Part shown: positions 1 through 5,319 of the stretch, piece by piece | How positions within the stretch are numbered: position 1 is the stretch's first letter | How the letters are laid out: each line of letters opens with the position of its first letter | Assembly (NCBI GenBank): GCA_029570245.1 | Contig: JAKQSH010000279.1 | Span: forward strand, 1-5,319 | DNA: 5,319 nt | From: Deltaproteobacteria bacterium | GTDB lineage: Bacteria; Myxococcota_A; SURF-8 | Direction of reading: 5' to 3' | The notes under the pieces: model-generated | Databases searched by the model: none | What the model saw: only the letters and a program-made list of their open reading frames with translations | Told to the model about the DNA's origin: nothing | Position numbers and translations under genes: made by a program

Positions 1-480
1 GCAAAATATGTCGCATGCGGCATTCCGACTGCAACATTCGTAAAGAAAAGCTATGATAAGCGCCTTGACAGTCTGGTGAACGAATTCCGAGGCCGATACG
101 GAATAGTTTCGATAGACCGCGACGCTCCGGACGCCGGAAACATGGCCATTGAACTGCTGAACAAAGGTTATCTTCTGGGAGCATTAATAGATCAGGACAC
201 GAAAGTCGCTTCAATAAACCTGCCGTTTTTCGGGCTGGAGGCCCGCACGCCTTCCGGCCCGGCGGCACTGGCGCTGAAAGCCGGTGCTTCTGTCGTCTGC
301 GGCTCAATTGCAAGAGTTGGAAACAGGCACGAAATATCCGTCTCTCCGATTGAAAACGACTCAGACTCAGGCATAGCGGCACAAGTCGCAATCTTGACCG
401 CAAAAGCCAATCAGATGCTTGAACAGGCCATAAAACGCAACCCCGAACAATGGGTCTGGTTCCATCGCCGCTGGAGATAA
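1..480 (+). CDS. LpxL/HtrB-family lipid A acyltransferase, 3' part (5' end outside window)
   Basis: The reading frame is open from base 1 to the TAA at 478-480, giving the last 159 residues of a protein whose start lies upstream. Seen: GALIDQD (about residues 59-65), then PFFG and TPSGPAALALKAGA, and a C-terminus of NPEQWVWFHRRWR. These are typical of the second half of the lysophospholipid acyltransferase family (LpxL/LpxM/HtrB). Members transfer an acyl chain from acyl-ACP to a lipid A precursor, or a related lipid, at the cytoplasmic face of the inner membrane. The family is normally about 290-310 residues, so roughly half is present. The N-terminal membrane anchor and the catalytic HX4D motif are expected in the missing half and cannot be checked, nor can the acyl donor or exact substrate. 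The first ATG in view (76) is internal and not a start. The gene ends at a strong hairpin and is convergent with the next gene. Confidence 0.9.
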   Translation, partial: AKYVACGIPTATFVKKSYDKRLDSLVNEFRGRYGIVSIDRDAPDAGNMAIELLNKGYLLGALIDQDTKVASINLPFFGLEARTPSGPAALALKAGASVVCGSIARVGNRHEISVSPIENDSDSGIAAQVAILTAKANQMLEQAIKRNPEQWVWFHRRWR

Positions 481-507
481 AAATCCGCGCGCTTCGCGCG
501 CGGATTT
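481..507. terminator. Bidirectional intrinsic terminator between convergent genes
   Basis: A perfect 12-bp inverted repeat (481-492 with 496-507) encloses a 3-base TTC loop. It sits directly after the acyltransferase stop codon and 23 bases beyond the stop of the convergent minus-strand gene. The stem has a GC-rich core (CCGCGCGC) with A/T ends. This gives a short U run on the plus transcript (ATTTAATT), and the minus transcript continues as TTTTTATC. The U tracts are modest, but position and symmetry fit a shared terminator for both genes. Confidence 0.8.
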
Positions 508-530
508 AATTCTGATTGTCTTGAATTCCG

Positions 531-2018
531 CTACTGAATGGAGAACGGATAGCTCATATTTATGGAACCGCCGGATTTGGGGAAGCGCAGATTCTCGATA
601 ACGCTGGCGATGCAGTCGCCGACGAACGAACCTGAATACTGCGGCGTGGTTATGGATGTGCTAACAACGGTTCCACGGCGGTTTATGGTGAAGTTGACCA
701 TCAGAGTTCCGGGCATGGGCTGCTTGCGCTTCTGCTCGGCGACACACGCTCCGATACGCCCCATGCTTTTTCTGATGACGTCTGAAACCATTTCCTGCGT
801 CAGAACTTCCTTACGCTGGATATTGTTAACTTCAAGCGCATTGCCGGTATCGAAATCGACATCCATGTTTTCTTCTTCGCCGAAACTGATTTCGGTAACT
901 TCGCTGCCGTTAAGCGTACCGTCGTCGAAAAAGTCCGCGCCTTCATCCAGAGCGCGTTTTTTGCCGTTGGACGATCTGTTGGCATCGCGGTAGGCCAGAA
1001 GACGCTGACGGCGCTCTTCGCGGCGCTGACGCTCTTCTTCTTCAAGCTTGCGCTGCTTTTCCTTCTCGAACTCTTCTTCCTTCAATGCCTGCAGCTGAAT
1101 TTTGGCTTCATCTATTTTAACCAGCATTTCCCACTGATCGCGCAGTTTGGCGTAGTGGTCGATTTCTTCAACTTTGAACAGATCGCCGATAAGCGGCACT
1201 CTGGTAATGCCTGGAATTTCAATTACATGGTAAAGATTCAAAGTAAGCGGTGTTCCAACGGCCCCGACGATGAGAAATGTGAGGATGGCCCACTGTACGA
1301 TTGGAAGCTTTTTCTTCTCAGGCGGGACATACTGCTTGATTACCGGAGCAGAAGCCGCCGATGCGCCGGGAGCGGCGCTGGCTGCGGCAGCCGCAACGGC
1401 TACCGGAGATTCTTTCGGAGCCGCAGCTGCAGCCTTGCTGGCCAGCTGACTCAGATCGACTCTGGATTTGTCGATTTTACCGGTTTCCTTTTTCTGATCG
1501 CCAGGCGCTTTGGCCGCCACGAGTTCGCTGAAGCTGGGACGCAGCTTGCGGGCTGCGGTATCTTTGTGTTTTTCGGATTCTTGAGAAGCTTCAGACTCGG
1601 ACTTCCCGGCGGCTTTGGCCGGTTCCGCAACAGCATTGTTTTCGTCTGTCGGAGCTTTGGCTTGTGCAGCAGCCGCTTTCATTTGTGCAGTATGCGCTGC
1701 CATAGCAGCCTGAAGTTCATCTGCTTCGGCCAGTTTGACCCAGTTTTTGAAGCCGGCTTTCCAGGCGTACACTTCCTCGGCAGGCTTGCTTTCTTCCAGA
1801 ACCTTAACAAGCTGAGCAACGGTAAAAGGGCCTTTGCGGTCTTTTGCCCAAGCCAGATACCAGACAGGATTTTCGACTGTCGGAGCCGGAGTTTCTTCGC
1901 GCTGCTTTACGTGAACCGTATTGCCGCAGTTTTTGCAGCTGAATCGGAATGATTTGCCCTTCACCTTGTCGTCTGAAACGTTATAGGCGGCTCCGCACAG
2001 TTCACATTTTACCAGCAT
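531..2018 (-). CDS. GltJ/AgmX-like membrane protein: zinc ribbon, GYF-like domain, one TM helix, coiled coil, AgmX/PglI C-terminal domain
   Basis: The 495-residue protein starts at ATG 2018, preceded by AGAGG (complement of 2026-2030) at 7-base spacing. Domains seen: an MJ0042-type zinc ribbon (about 3-38; C5xxC8 and C28xxC31); a GYF_2-like domain (about 51-102; WYLA, GPF, VYAWKAGFKNW); an Ala/Lys/Glu-rich linker (about 103-237); KKK then one membrane helix (about 239-262), implying N-in/C-out; a charged coiled coil (about 300-345); an acidic stretch (357-400); and a C-terminal domain (about 400-495) resembling the AgmX/PglI or TonB-C fold, with C425 and C469. This order matches myxobacterial GltJ/AgmX, an inner-membrane component of the gliding motility machinery whose cytoplasmic domains respond to the polarity GTPase MglA. 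No other motility gene is in the window, so motility is inference. Many related delta-group proteins with this C-terminal domain have unknown roles. The architecture call is strong and the function call weak. Confidence 0.75.
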   Translation of the reverse strand: MLVKCELCGAAYNVSDDKVKGKSFRFSCKNCGNTVHVKQREETPAPTVENPVWYLAWAKDRKGPFTVAQLVKVLEESKPAEEVYAWKAGFKNWVKLAEADELQAAMAAHTAQMKAAAAQAKAPTDENNAVAEPAKAAGKSESEASQESEKHKDTAARKLRPSFSELVAAKAPGDQKKETGKIDKSRVDLSQLASKAAAAAPKESPVAVAAAAASAAPGASAASAPVIKQYVPPEKKKLPIVQWAILTFLIVGAVGTPLTLNLYHVIEIPGITRVPLIGDLFKVEEIDHYAKLRDQWEMLVKIDEAKIQLQALKEEEFEKEKQRKLEEEERQRREERRQRLLAYRDANRSSNGKKRALDEGADFFDDGTLNGSEVTEISFGEEENMDVDFDTGNALEVNNIQRKEVLTQEMVSDVIRKSMGRIGACVAEQKRKQPMPGTLMVNFTINRRGTVVSTSITTPQYSGSFVGDCIASVIENLRFPKSGGSINMSYPFSIQ

Positions 2019-2091
2019 ATTGAAACCTCTTATGAATCTTACATCCGAAAATACGCCTCGCCCACCGCGAAAAACGGAGGACCGGCGATTC

Positions 2092-2121
2092 TTAATAACA
2101 TGTATCCGCTTTTCGGGTCAA
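2092..2121 (-). promoter_or_regulatory. Candidate sigma70-type promoter for the GltJ-like gene
   Basis: Read on the minus strand, TTGACC (complement of 2116-2121, 5 of 6 to consensus) is followed after 18 bases by TATTAA (complement of 2092-2097, 4 of 6). An A/T-rich tract lies upstream of the -35 (about 2131-2160). Transcription would begin near 2085, giving a leader of about 67 bases before ATG 2018. This is pattern matching only, and the host's promoter consensus is unknown. Confidence 0.4.
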
Positions 2122-2511
2122 GAATTCCTGTTGAAAGTTAACATGTTAATTGCATTAAAATCGACAGACGGTTTTGTGCGGCGAAAATAAGGCCACGCGA
2201 GTTCGGCACTGCCCCTCCACTCTGGAATTATGAAGACCAACTAAAGCAGAAACAGGGTGATGGTTCAATTCTATTTATTTCTTCGATCAGTGGAATTTTT
2301 ACAGCCGATCTGTTGTTGTTCCCGCAAAAGTGGCGCTTCGGCAATCGCAAAAAGCCCCTTTTAGCACGAACATATGAAGCGAGCAGGAAAAACATTTGCG
2401 ATTTTATTCAAATTTTGCTAACTGTCTAGCTTCGAAATGTACCGTCTTGGACAGGATATTAAGGAATGAGGTTTTCTGCCAGGAAGCCCCATGCATTATT
2501 TCAAATTAACC
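2122..2511. other. Divergent intergenic region with no convincing gene
   Basis: Between the two divergent start codons lie 507 bases (2019-2525), more A/T-rich than the flanking genes. Beyond the candidate minus promoter, this stretch holds a 12-bp palindrome (TTAACATGTTAA, 2138-2149), a 9-bp inverted repeat (2343-2351 with 2395-2403), and an imperfect hairpin near 2325-2362 containing a C(TTCG)G tetraloop. The plus-strand promoter for the DsbA-like gene must lie here, but I find no clear -35/-10 pair. TTGCGA at 2396-2401 and TGGACA at 2448-2453 are -35 candidates without a good partner. The longest start-to-stop frame that I checked (2260-2364, 34 residues) lacks a usable ribosome binding site. 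I see no tRNA or recognised riboswitch. Confidence 0.5.
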
Positions 2512-2518
2512 GGAGGAG
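2512..2518 (+). promoter_or_regulatory. Strong Shine-Dalgarno that fixes the DsbA-like gene start
   Basis: GGAGGAG lies 7 bases before ATG 2526. An in-frame ATG at 2466 would add 20 residues (beginning MRFSARKPH) ahead of the signal peptide. Its nearest purine run (AAGGA, 2461-2465) abuts the ATG with no spacing. The 2526 start gives a clean signal peptide and is preferred. Confidence 0.85.
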
Positions 2519-2525
2519 AATTTTT

Positions 2526-4475
2526 ATGAGGAACAGATCATTCTTAATGAGTTCAATTCTGTTCGCGCTCCTGAGCCTGGCGCTTGTAGTCGGATACGGC
2601 TGCAGCGGCAACCAGGGGGAACAGAAAGCCGACGACAAAGCAGAAGTCAAAGATGCCAAGCCCCAGCAGCCGGCTGAAGAGCGCTACAAAATCGCAGTCG
2701 ATCCGCGCTCGCCTTTCAAAGGCCCCGAAGATGCGCTCGTCACCATCATGATGTTCGATGAATTCCAGTGCCCGTTCTGCAAAAAAGTTTCCGAAACTGT
2801 AGATCAGTTCATGGCTGCCTACGACGGCAAAATCCGCCTGATCTTCCGTCACAACCCCCTGCCCTTCCACAAAAACGCCGAACTGGCCGCCCAAGCGTCC
2901 ATGGCTGCTCACGAGCAGGGCAAATTCTGGGAAATGTATAAGGTTCTTTTCGCCAATCAGCAGGCGCTTGAGCGTGAAAACCTCGAAAAATACGCCGCCG
3001 ATCTCGGCCTCGACATGGATAAATTCAAAAAGTTCCTCGATGAAGGCTCCGCCAAGAAACTCATCGAAGACGACAAAGCCGTCGCCGTTCAGTTCGGCGC
3101 TCGCGGAACTCCGCATTTCTTCATCAACGGCATCAGACTCCGTGGCGCTCAGCCCCTTGAAAAATTCAAGGAAGTCATCGACGCTGAACTGAAGAAAGCC
3201 GAAGAACTGCGCAACAACGGCGTCAAAGATGTCTACGCCGAAGTCACAAAGAACGGCCTGCTCAAAGACAAGGCTCCCGAAGCCAAACCCCAGCAGGAAG
3301 ACACCAACATCTACAAAGTGGCGCTGAATCCCAACGCACCGCTCAAAGGCGACAAAGACGCCGTCGTCACCATCATGCTGTTCACCGACTTCCAGTGCCC
3401 GTTCTGCTCGCGCGTGAACCCCACTCTCGACAAAATCGTCCAGGACTATCCCGGAAAAGTGCGCCTTTATTTCCACAACCTGCCGCTGCCTTTCCACAAA
3501 AGCGCCATTCCGGCTGCCAACGCCGCCCTTTATGCTCACGAAAAAGGCAAGTTCTGGGAAATGCACGACAAGCTTTTCGCTAACCAGAAAGACTTGAGCA
3601 TCGAAGCCATGATGGGCTTCGCCAAGGAAATCGGACTTAACGCAGATGAAATGAAGGCCGCCGTCGAAAGTGAAAAATATAAGGAAATCATCGCCAAAGA
3701 TACAGCCGAAGCCAACAAGTTCGGCGCTCGCGGCACGCCTTCCATGTTCATCAACGGTCGTAAATTCGTAGGCGCTCAGCCCTATGAAAACTTCAAGAAA
3801 CTCATAGACGAGCTTCTGCCCGTAGCCGAGAAAAAAGCTCAGGAAACAGGCAAAAAGGGTGATGAACTCTACGCCGAGCTGACCAAAGACGGCAAAGACA
3901 AAGCCGAGCTTCCGCCCGCCCGTCCGCAGGAACCCGCCGAAGACCCGAACAAGGTCTACGATGTTCCGGTCGGTAACTCCTATTTCGACGGAGTCAAAGA
4001 CGCCGCAGTCACCATCATCGAGTTCTCCGAGTTCCAGTGCCCGTTCTGCAGCCGTATTCTGCCCACCAAGAAGCAGATCATGGATACATATAAGGGCAAG
4101 GTCAAATTCGTATTCAAACACAACCCGCTGCCCTTCCACAAAGACGCACAGCTGGCTTCCGAAGCCGCTCTGGCCGCCGGCGAGCAGGGAAAATTCTGGG
4201 AAATGCACGACAAACTTTTCGCTAACCAGAAAGACCTTTCCCGCGCCAGCCTCGAAAAATATGCCGCTGAAGTCGGTCTGAACATGGACAAATTCAAGAA
4301 GGCTCTTGATTCCGGCGTTTACAAACCGGTTATCGAAGAAGACAAGGCCCTCGGACAGAAAGTCGGCGCTCGTGGAACGCCAACCCTGTTCATCAATGGT
4401 CGCAAGATCGTCGGTGCTCAGCCCTTCGAAAACTTCAAAAAGATGATCGACGAAGAGCTGGCCAAGAAGAAATAA
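2526..4475 (+). CDS. Triple-domain DsbA/thioredoxin-fold lipoprotein (periplasmic thiol:disulfide oxidoreductase)
   Basis: The protein has 649 residues from ATG 2526. It opens with a signal peptide: RNR, then a hydrophobic stretch of about 6-25 ending VGYGC, with C26 the probable lipidated cysteine. The lipobox is non-canonical (Tyr at -2), so plain secretion is possible. A charged linker (27-53) leads into three DsbA-type domains starting near residues 54, 263 and 478. Each has a CPFC redox site (C82/C85, C291/C294, C505/C508), a conserved PLPFHK segment, FWEM plus an LFANQ helix, and a GARGTP loop with the cis-proline (P196, P405, P619). All key residues are intact in all three. DsbA-family proteins with CPFC oxidise or isomerise cysteine pairs in exported proteins; which reaction happens here cannot be read from sequence. 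The HIT gene follows within 24 bases, suggesting an operon. From codon 11 onward TTA, CTA and TCA codons are absent, which suggests strong codon selection and high expression. Multi-DsbA proteins of this style occur in Myxococcota-like bacteria (recollection). Confidence 0.88.
   Translation: MRNRSFLMSSILFALLSLALVVGYGCSGNQGEQKADDKAEVKDAKPQQPAEERYKIAVDPRSPFKGPEDALVTIMMFDEFQCPFCKKVSETVDQFMAAYDGKIRLIFRHNPLPFHKNAELAAQASMAAHEQGKFWEMYKVLFANQQALERENLEKYAADLGLDMDKFKKFLDEGSAKKLIEDDKAVAVQFGARGTPHFFINGIRLRGAQPLEKFKEVIDAELKKAEELRNNGVKDVYAEVTKNGLLKDKAPEAKPQQEDTNIYKVALNPNAPLKGDKDAVVTIMLFTDFQCPFCSRVNPTLDKIVQDYPGKVRLYFHNLPLPFHKSAIPAANAALYAHEKGKFWEMHDKLFANQKDLSIEAMMGFAKEIGLNADEMKAAVESEKYKEIIAKDTAEANKFGARGTPSMFINGRKFVGAQPYENFKKLIDELLPVAEKKAQETGKKGDELYAELTKDGKDKAELPPARPQEPAEDPNKVYDVPVGNSYFDGVKDAAVTIIEFSEFQCPFCSRILPTKKQIMDTYKGKVKFVFKHNPLPFHKDAQLASEAALAAGEQGKFWEMHDKLFANQKDLSRASLEKYAAEVGLNMDKFKKALDSGVYKPVIEEDKALGQKVGARGTPTLFINGRKIVGAQPFENFKKMIDEELAKKK
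2685..3311 (+). repeat. Internal protein repeat 1: DsbA-type domain plus linker
   Basis: Residues 54-262 (209 residues) run from YKIAV through CPFC (82-85) and GTP (194-196) to a Lys/Glu-rich linker containing VYAEVTKNG and AKPQQE. The same linker wording recurs after repeat 2, so the duplicated unit includes the linker and not only the fold. The active-site wording is FQCPFCKKV. Confidence 0.85.
3312..3956 (+). repeat. Internal protein repeat 2: DsbA-type domain plus linker
   Basis: Residues 263-477 (215 residues) begin YKVAL and contain CPFC (291-294) and GTP (403-405). The unit ends with a linker containing LYAELTKDG and a Pro-rich RPQEPAEDP. It differs from the other two by HNLPLPFHK in place of HNPLPFHK. 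A 42-base segment (3552-3593) is nearly identical to repeat 3. Confidence 0.85.
3957..4472 (+). repeat. Internal protein repeat 3: DsbA-type domain, C-terminal
   Basis: Residues 478-649 (172 residues) begin YDVPV and contain CPFC (505-508) and GTP (617-619). The unit ends at the final helix (EELAKKK) without the trailing linker. At protein level it shares FWEMHDKLFANQKDL with repeat 2 and KHNPLPFHK-type wording with repeat 1. Confidence 0.85.
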
Positions 4476-4499
4476 CCTTTGCAGACTATGGACAACGCA

Positions 4500-4844
4500 A
4501 TGGAAAACTGCATTTTCTGCAAAATCGCCAGAGGCGAAATACCGGCTGAGGTGGTCTGGAAAGACGAGCATGTTCTGGTCTTCAAAGACATCCATCCGGC
4601 CACGCCGAAGCACTTTTTAGCCATTCCGCTGGAACACATTCCAACGGTCAACGACGCCGACGCGAACAACGCCGCCATACTTGGCCGTCTGTTTGTAGCC
4701 GCCGCCGAAACGGCGAAAAAGTTCGGTTTTGCCGAAAGCGGCTACCGTTGCGTGGTAAACTGCAATCGTGACGCCGGCCAGGAGCTTTTCCACCTGCATA
4801 TGCACATCATGGCCGGTAAAAAATTCGGATGGCCTCCCGGCTGA
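4500..4844 (+). CDS. HIT-family (HinT-like) nucleotide hydrolase
   Basis: The 114-residue protein from ATG 4500 matches the usual HinT length. Seen: an N-terminal CIFCKIARGEIPAE (the CxxC common in bacterial Hint proteins), FKDIHPATPKHFLAIP, and the histidine triad H98-L-H100-M-H102 followed by AGKKFGWPPG at the C-terminus. By family knowledge H100 is the nucleophile. HinT enzymes are cytoplasmic purine nucleoside phosphoramidases that cleave AMP-lysine-type substrates; the physiological target is usually unclear. Start choice: ATG 4500 gives the standard family N-terminus with only GGA (4490-4492) as a weak Shine-Dalgarno. ATG 4488 and TTG 4479 are in frame and would add 4 or 7 residues. It lies 24 bases behind the DsbA-like gene with no terminator between, so translation may depend partly on that gene. 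Confidence 0.92.
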   Translation: MENCIFCKIARGEIPAEVVWKDEHVLVFKDIHPATPKHFLAIPLEHIPTVNDADANNAAILGRLFVAAAETAKKFGFAESGYRCVVNCNRDAGQELFHLHMHIMAGKKFGWPPG

Positions 4845-4864
4845 CGAATTGATTCCGTTTCAGG

Positions 4865-4895
4865 GTCGGCGCCGACGGAATTCGTCGGCGCCGAC
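4865..4895. repeat. Two copies of a 12-bp palindrome forming a hairpin between the HIT gene and ssb
   Basis: GTCGGCGCCGAC occurs at 4865-4876 and again at 4884-4895, separated by GGAATTC. The 12-mer is its own reverse complement, so the copies are both direct and inverted repeats and can form a 12-bp, 7-base-loop hairpin. It begins 20 bases after the HIT stop codon and ends 30 bases before the ssb start. The following bases (ATGTTTAAAC) are a poor U tract. It could be a weak terminator, an attenuator, or a paired protein-binding site for ssb control. Confidence 0.65.
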
Positions 4896-4915
4896 ATGTT
4901 TAAACTCAAAATCGC

Positions 4916-4920
4916 GGAGA
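4916..4920 (+). promoter_or_regulatory. Ribosome binding site deciding the ssb start
   Basis: GGAGA lies 5 bases before ATG 4926. An in-frame ATG at 4896 would add ten residues (beginning MFKLKIAEII), but its upstream sequence is the hairpin stem and has no Shine-Dalgarno. SSB proteins usually start only a few residues before the NKVMIIG strand, which supports 4926. Confidence 0.75.
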
Positions 4921-4925
4921 TTATC

Positions 4926-5319
4926 ATGGCTGGCAGCCTCAATAAGGTAATGATTATCGGACGCCTCGGAAAAGACCCGGAACTGCGCTATACGCCGGGC
5001 GGACAGCCGGTTGCGAATTTCAGCGTGGCCACCACCGAAAGCTGGGGCGGCGGTCAGGATAAACAGGAACGCACAGAGTGGCACAACATAGTGCTGTGGG
5101 GAAAACAGGCGGAAACTGCCAACACATACCTCAAAAAAGGTCGCCTAGTATATATAGAAGGACGCCTGCAGACACGCAAATGGCAGGCCAAGGACGGCAG
5201 CGACCGTTACACAACCGAAATCGTGGCCACCCGCTTCCAGTTCCTCGAATCAAAATCAGGCGGCGGTGAAAGCGGACACGCTTCCGCGCCTGCCCCCAGC
5301 GACGGAGATATGCCGCCAT
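4926..5319 (+). CDS. ssb: Single-stranded DNA-binding protein (SSB), 5' part; 3' end outside window
   Basis: From ATG 4926 the frame stays open to the window end, giving 131 complete residues and no stop codon. The OB fold is clear: NKVMIIGRLGKDPELRYTPGG, ANFSVATTE, RTEWHNIVLWGKQAE, LKKGRLVYIEGRLQTRKW and DRYTTEIVATRFQFLE. It then enters a Gly/Ser/Ala/Pro-rich tail (GGGESGHASAPAPSDGD). SSB coats single-stranded DNA in replication, recombination and repair, and its acidic C-terminal tip recruits partner enzymes; that tip lies beyond the window. SSB is commonly 140-180 residues, so little is missing. The wording resembles delta-group SSBs. It is read in the same direction as the HIT gene, 81 bases downstream and behind the palindromic hairpin, so it may be a separate transcript. 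Confidence 0.95.
   Translation, partial: MAGSLNKVMIIGRLGKDPELRYTPGGQPVANFSVATTESWGGGQDKQERTEWHNIVLWGKQAETANTYLKKGRLVYIEGRLQTRKWQAKDGSDRYTTEIVATRFQFLESKSGGGESGHASAPAPSDGDMPP

Noticed and set aside
1350..1450. Possible short-repeat array in the Ala-rich segment of the GltJ-like gene
   Set aside because: The repetitive look comes from Ala codons (GCC/GCA/GCT) in a low-complexity linker. There is no regular repeat unit or spacer pattern of the CRISPR or minisatellite kind.
1155..1952. A plus-strand open frame of 265 residues opposite the GltJ-like gene
   Set aside because: The minus-strand protein has clear domains across the same bases. The plus-strand translation is Arg/Phe/Cys/Ser-rich with no domain or sensible start.
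2260..2364. A possible 34-residue small protein in the intergenic region (MVQFYLF...)
   Set aside because: The only purine-rich run upstream (AGGG at 2254-2257) is 2 bases from the ATG, too close for a normal ribosome binding site. The composition looks random.
2466..2525. N-terminal extension of the DsbA-like protein from the upstream in-frame ATG at 2466
   Set aside because: The GGAGGAG at 2512-2518 is well placed for ATG 2526, and starting there yields a normal signal peptide. The extension would put 20 charged and polar residues in front of it.
2553..4613. A very long minus-strand open frame (686 residues) opposite the DsbA-like gene
   Set aside because: It is in codon register with the sense gene and open only because TTA, CTA and TCA are avoided there. 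Its product would be a Phe/Val/Gly/Leu-rich mirror of Lys/Glu/Ala codons with no recognisable domain, and its start would be a GTG inside the HIT gene.
4896..4925. Alternative upstream start for ssb at ATG 4896
   Set aside because: There is no Shine-Dalgarno and the preceding bases are a GC-rich hairpin stem. ATG 4926 has GGAGA at 5 bases and matches the usual SSB N-terminus.

Overview
The window looks like a piece of a Gram-negative bacterial chromosome of moderate G+C. It carries a lipid A-type acyltransferase, a protein built to span the inner membrane, and a periplasmic or lipoprotein thiol oxidoreductase. The wording of two genes recalls Myxococcota and other former Deltaproteobacteria: the GltJ/AgmX-like architecture at 531-2018 and the tandem DsbA protein at 2526-4475. 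A neighbouring candidate phylum is equally possible. The taxonomic guess rests on recognised protein style, not on a search.

Layout. Bases 1-480 hold the 3' half of an LpxL/HtrB-family acyltransferase on the + strand. A strong symmetrical hairpin (481-507) separates it from a convergent minus-strand gene (2018 down to 531). That gene encodes a 495-residue protein with a zinc ribbon, a GYF-like domain, a long low-complexity linker, one membrane helix, a coiled coil and a C-terminal AgmX/PglI (TonB-C-like) domain. Bases 2019-2525 are a 507-base divergent intergenic region with a plausible minus-strand promoter and a strong ribosome binding site for the + strand gene. I see no convincing gene in it. 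Bases 2526-4475 encode a 649-residue probable lipoprotein of three tandem DsbA/thioredoxin-fold domains, each with CPFC and a cis-Pro loop. A HIT-family (HinT-like) hydrolase gene follows closely (4500-4844). After a hairpin made of two copies of a 12-bp palindrome (4865-4895), the 5' part of a single-stranded DNA-binding protein gene (ssb, from 4926) runs off the end.

How they may fit together. The tandem DsbA gene and the HIT gene are probably co-transcribed, and ssb may belong to the same unit or start afresh after the hairpin. The AgmX-type domain is expected to be periplasmic and has two cysteines, so it is a conceivable substrate of the divergently encoded DsbA protein; this is inference only. 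The most notable items are the GltJ-like membrane-spanning protein (in Myxococcus GltJ works in the gliding motility machinery) and the triple-domain DsbA lipoprotein. No phage, insertion sequence, CRISPR array, tRNA or rRNA is visible.
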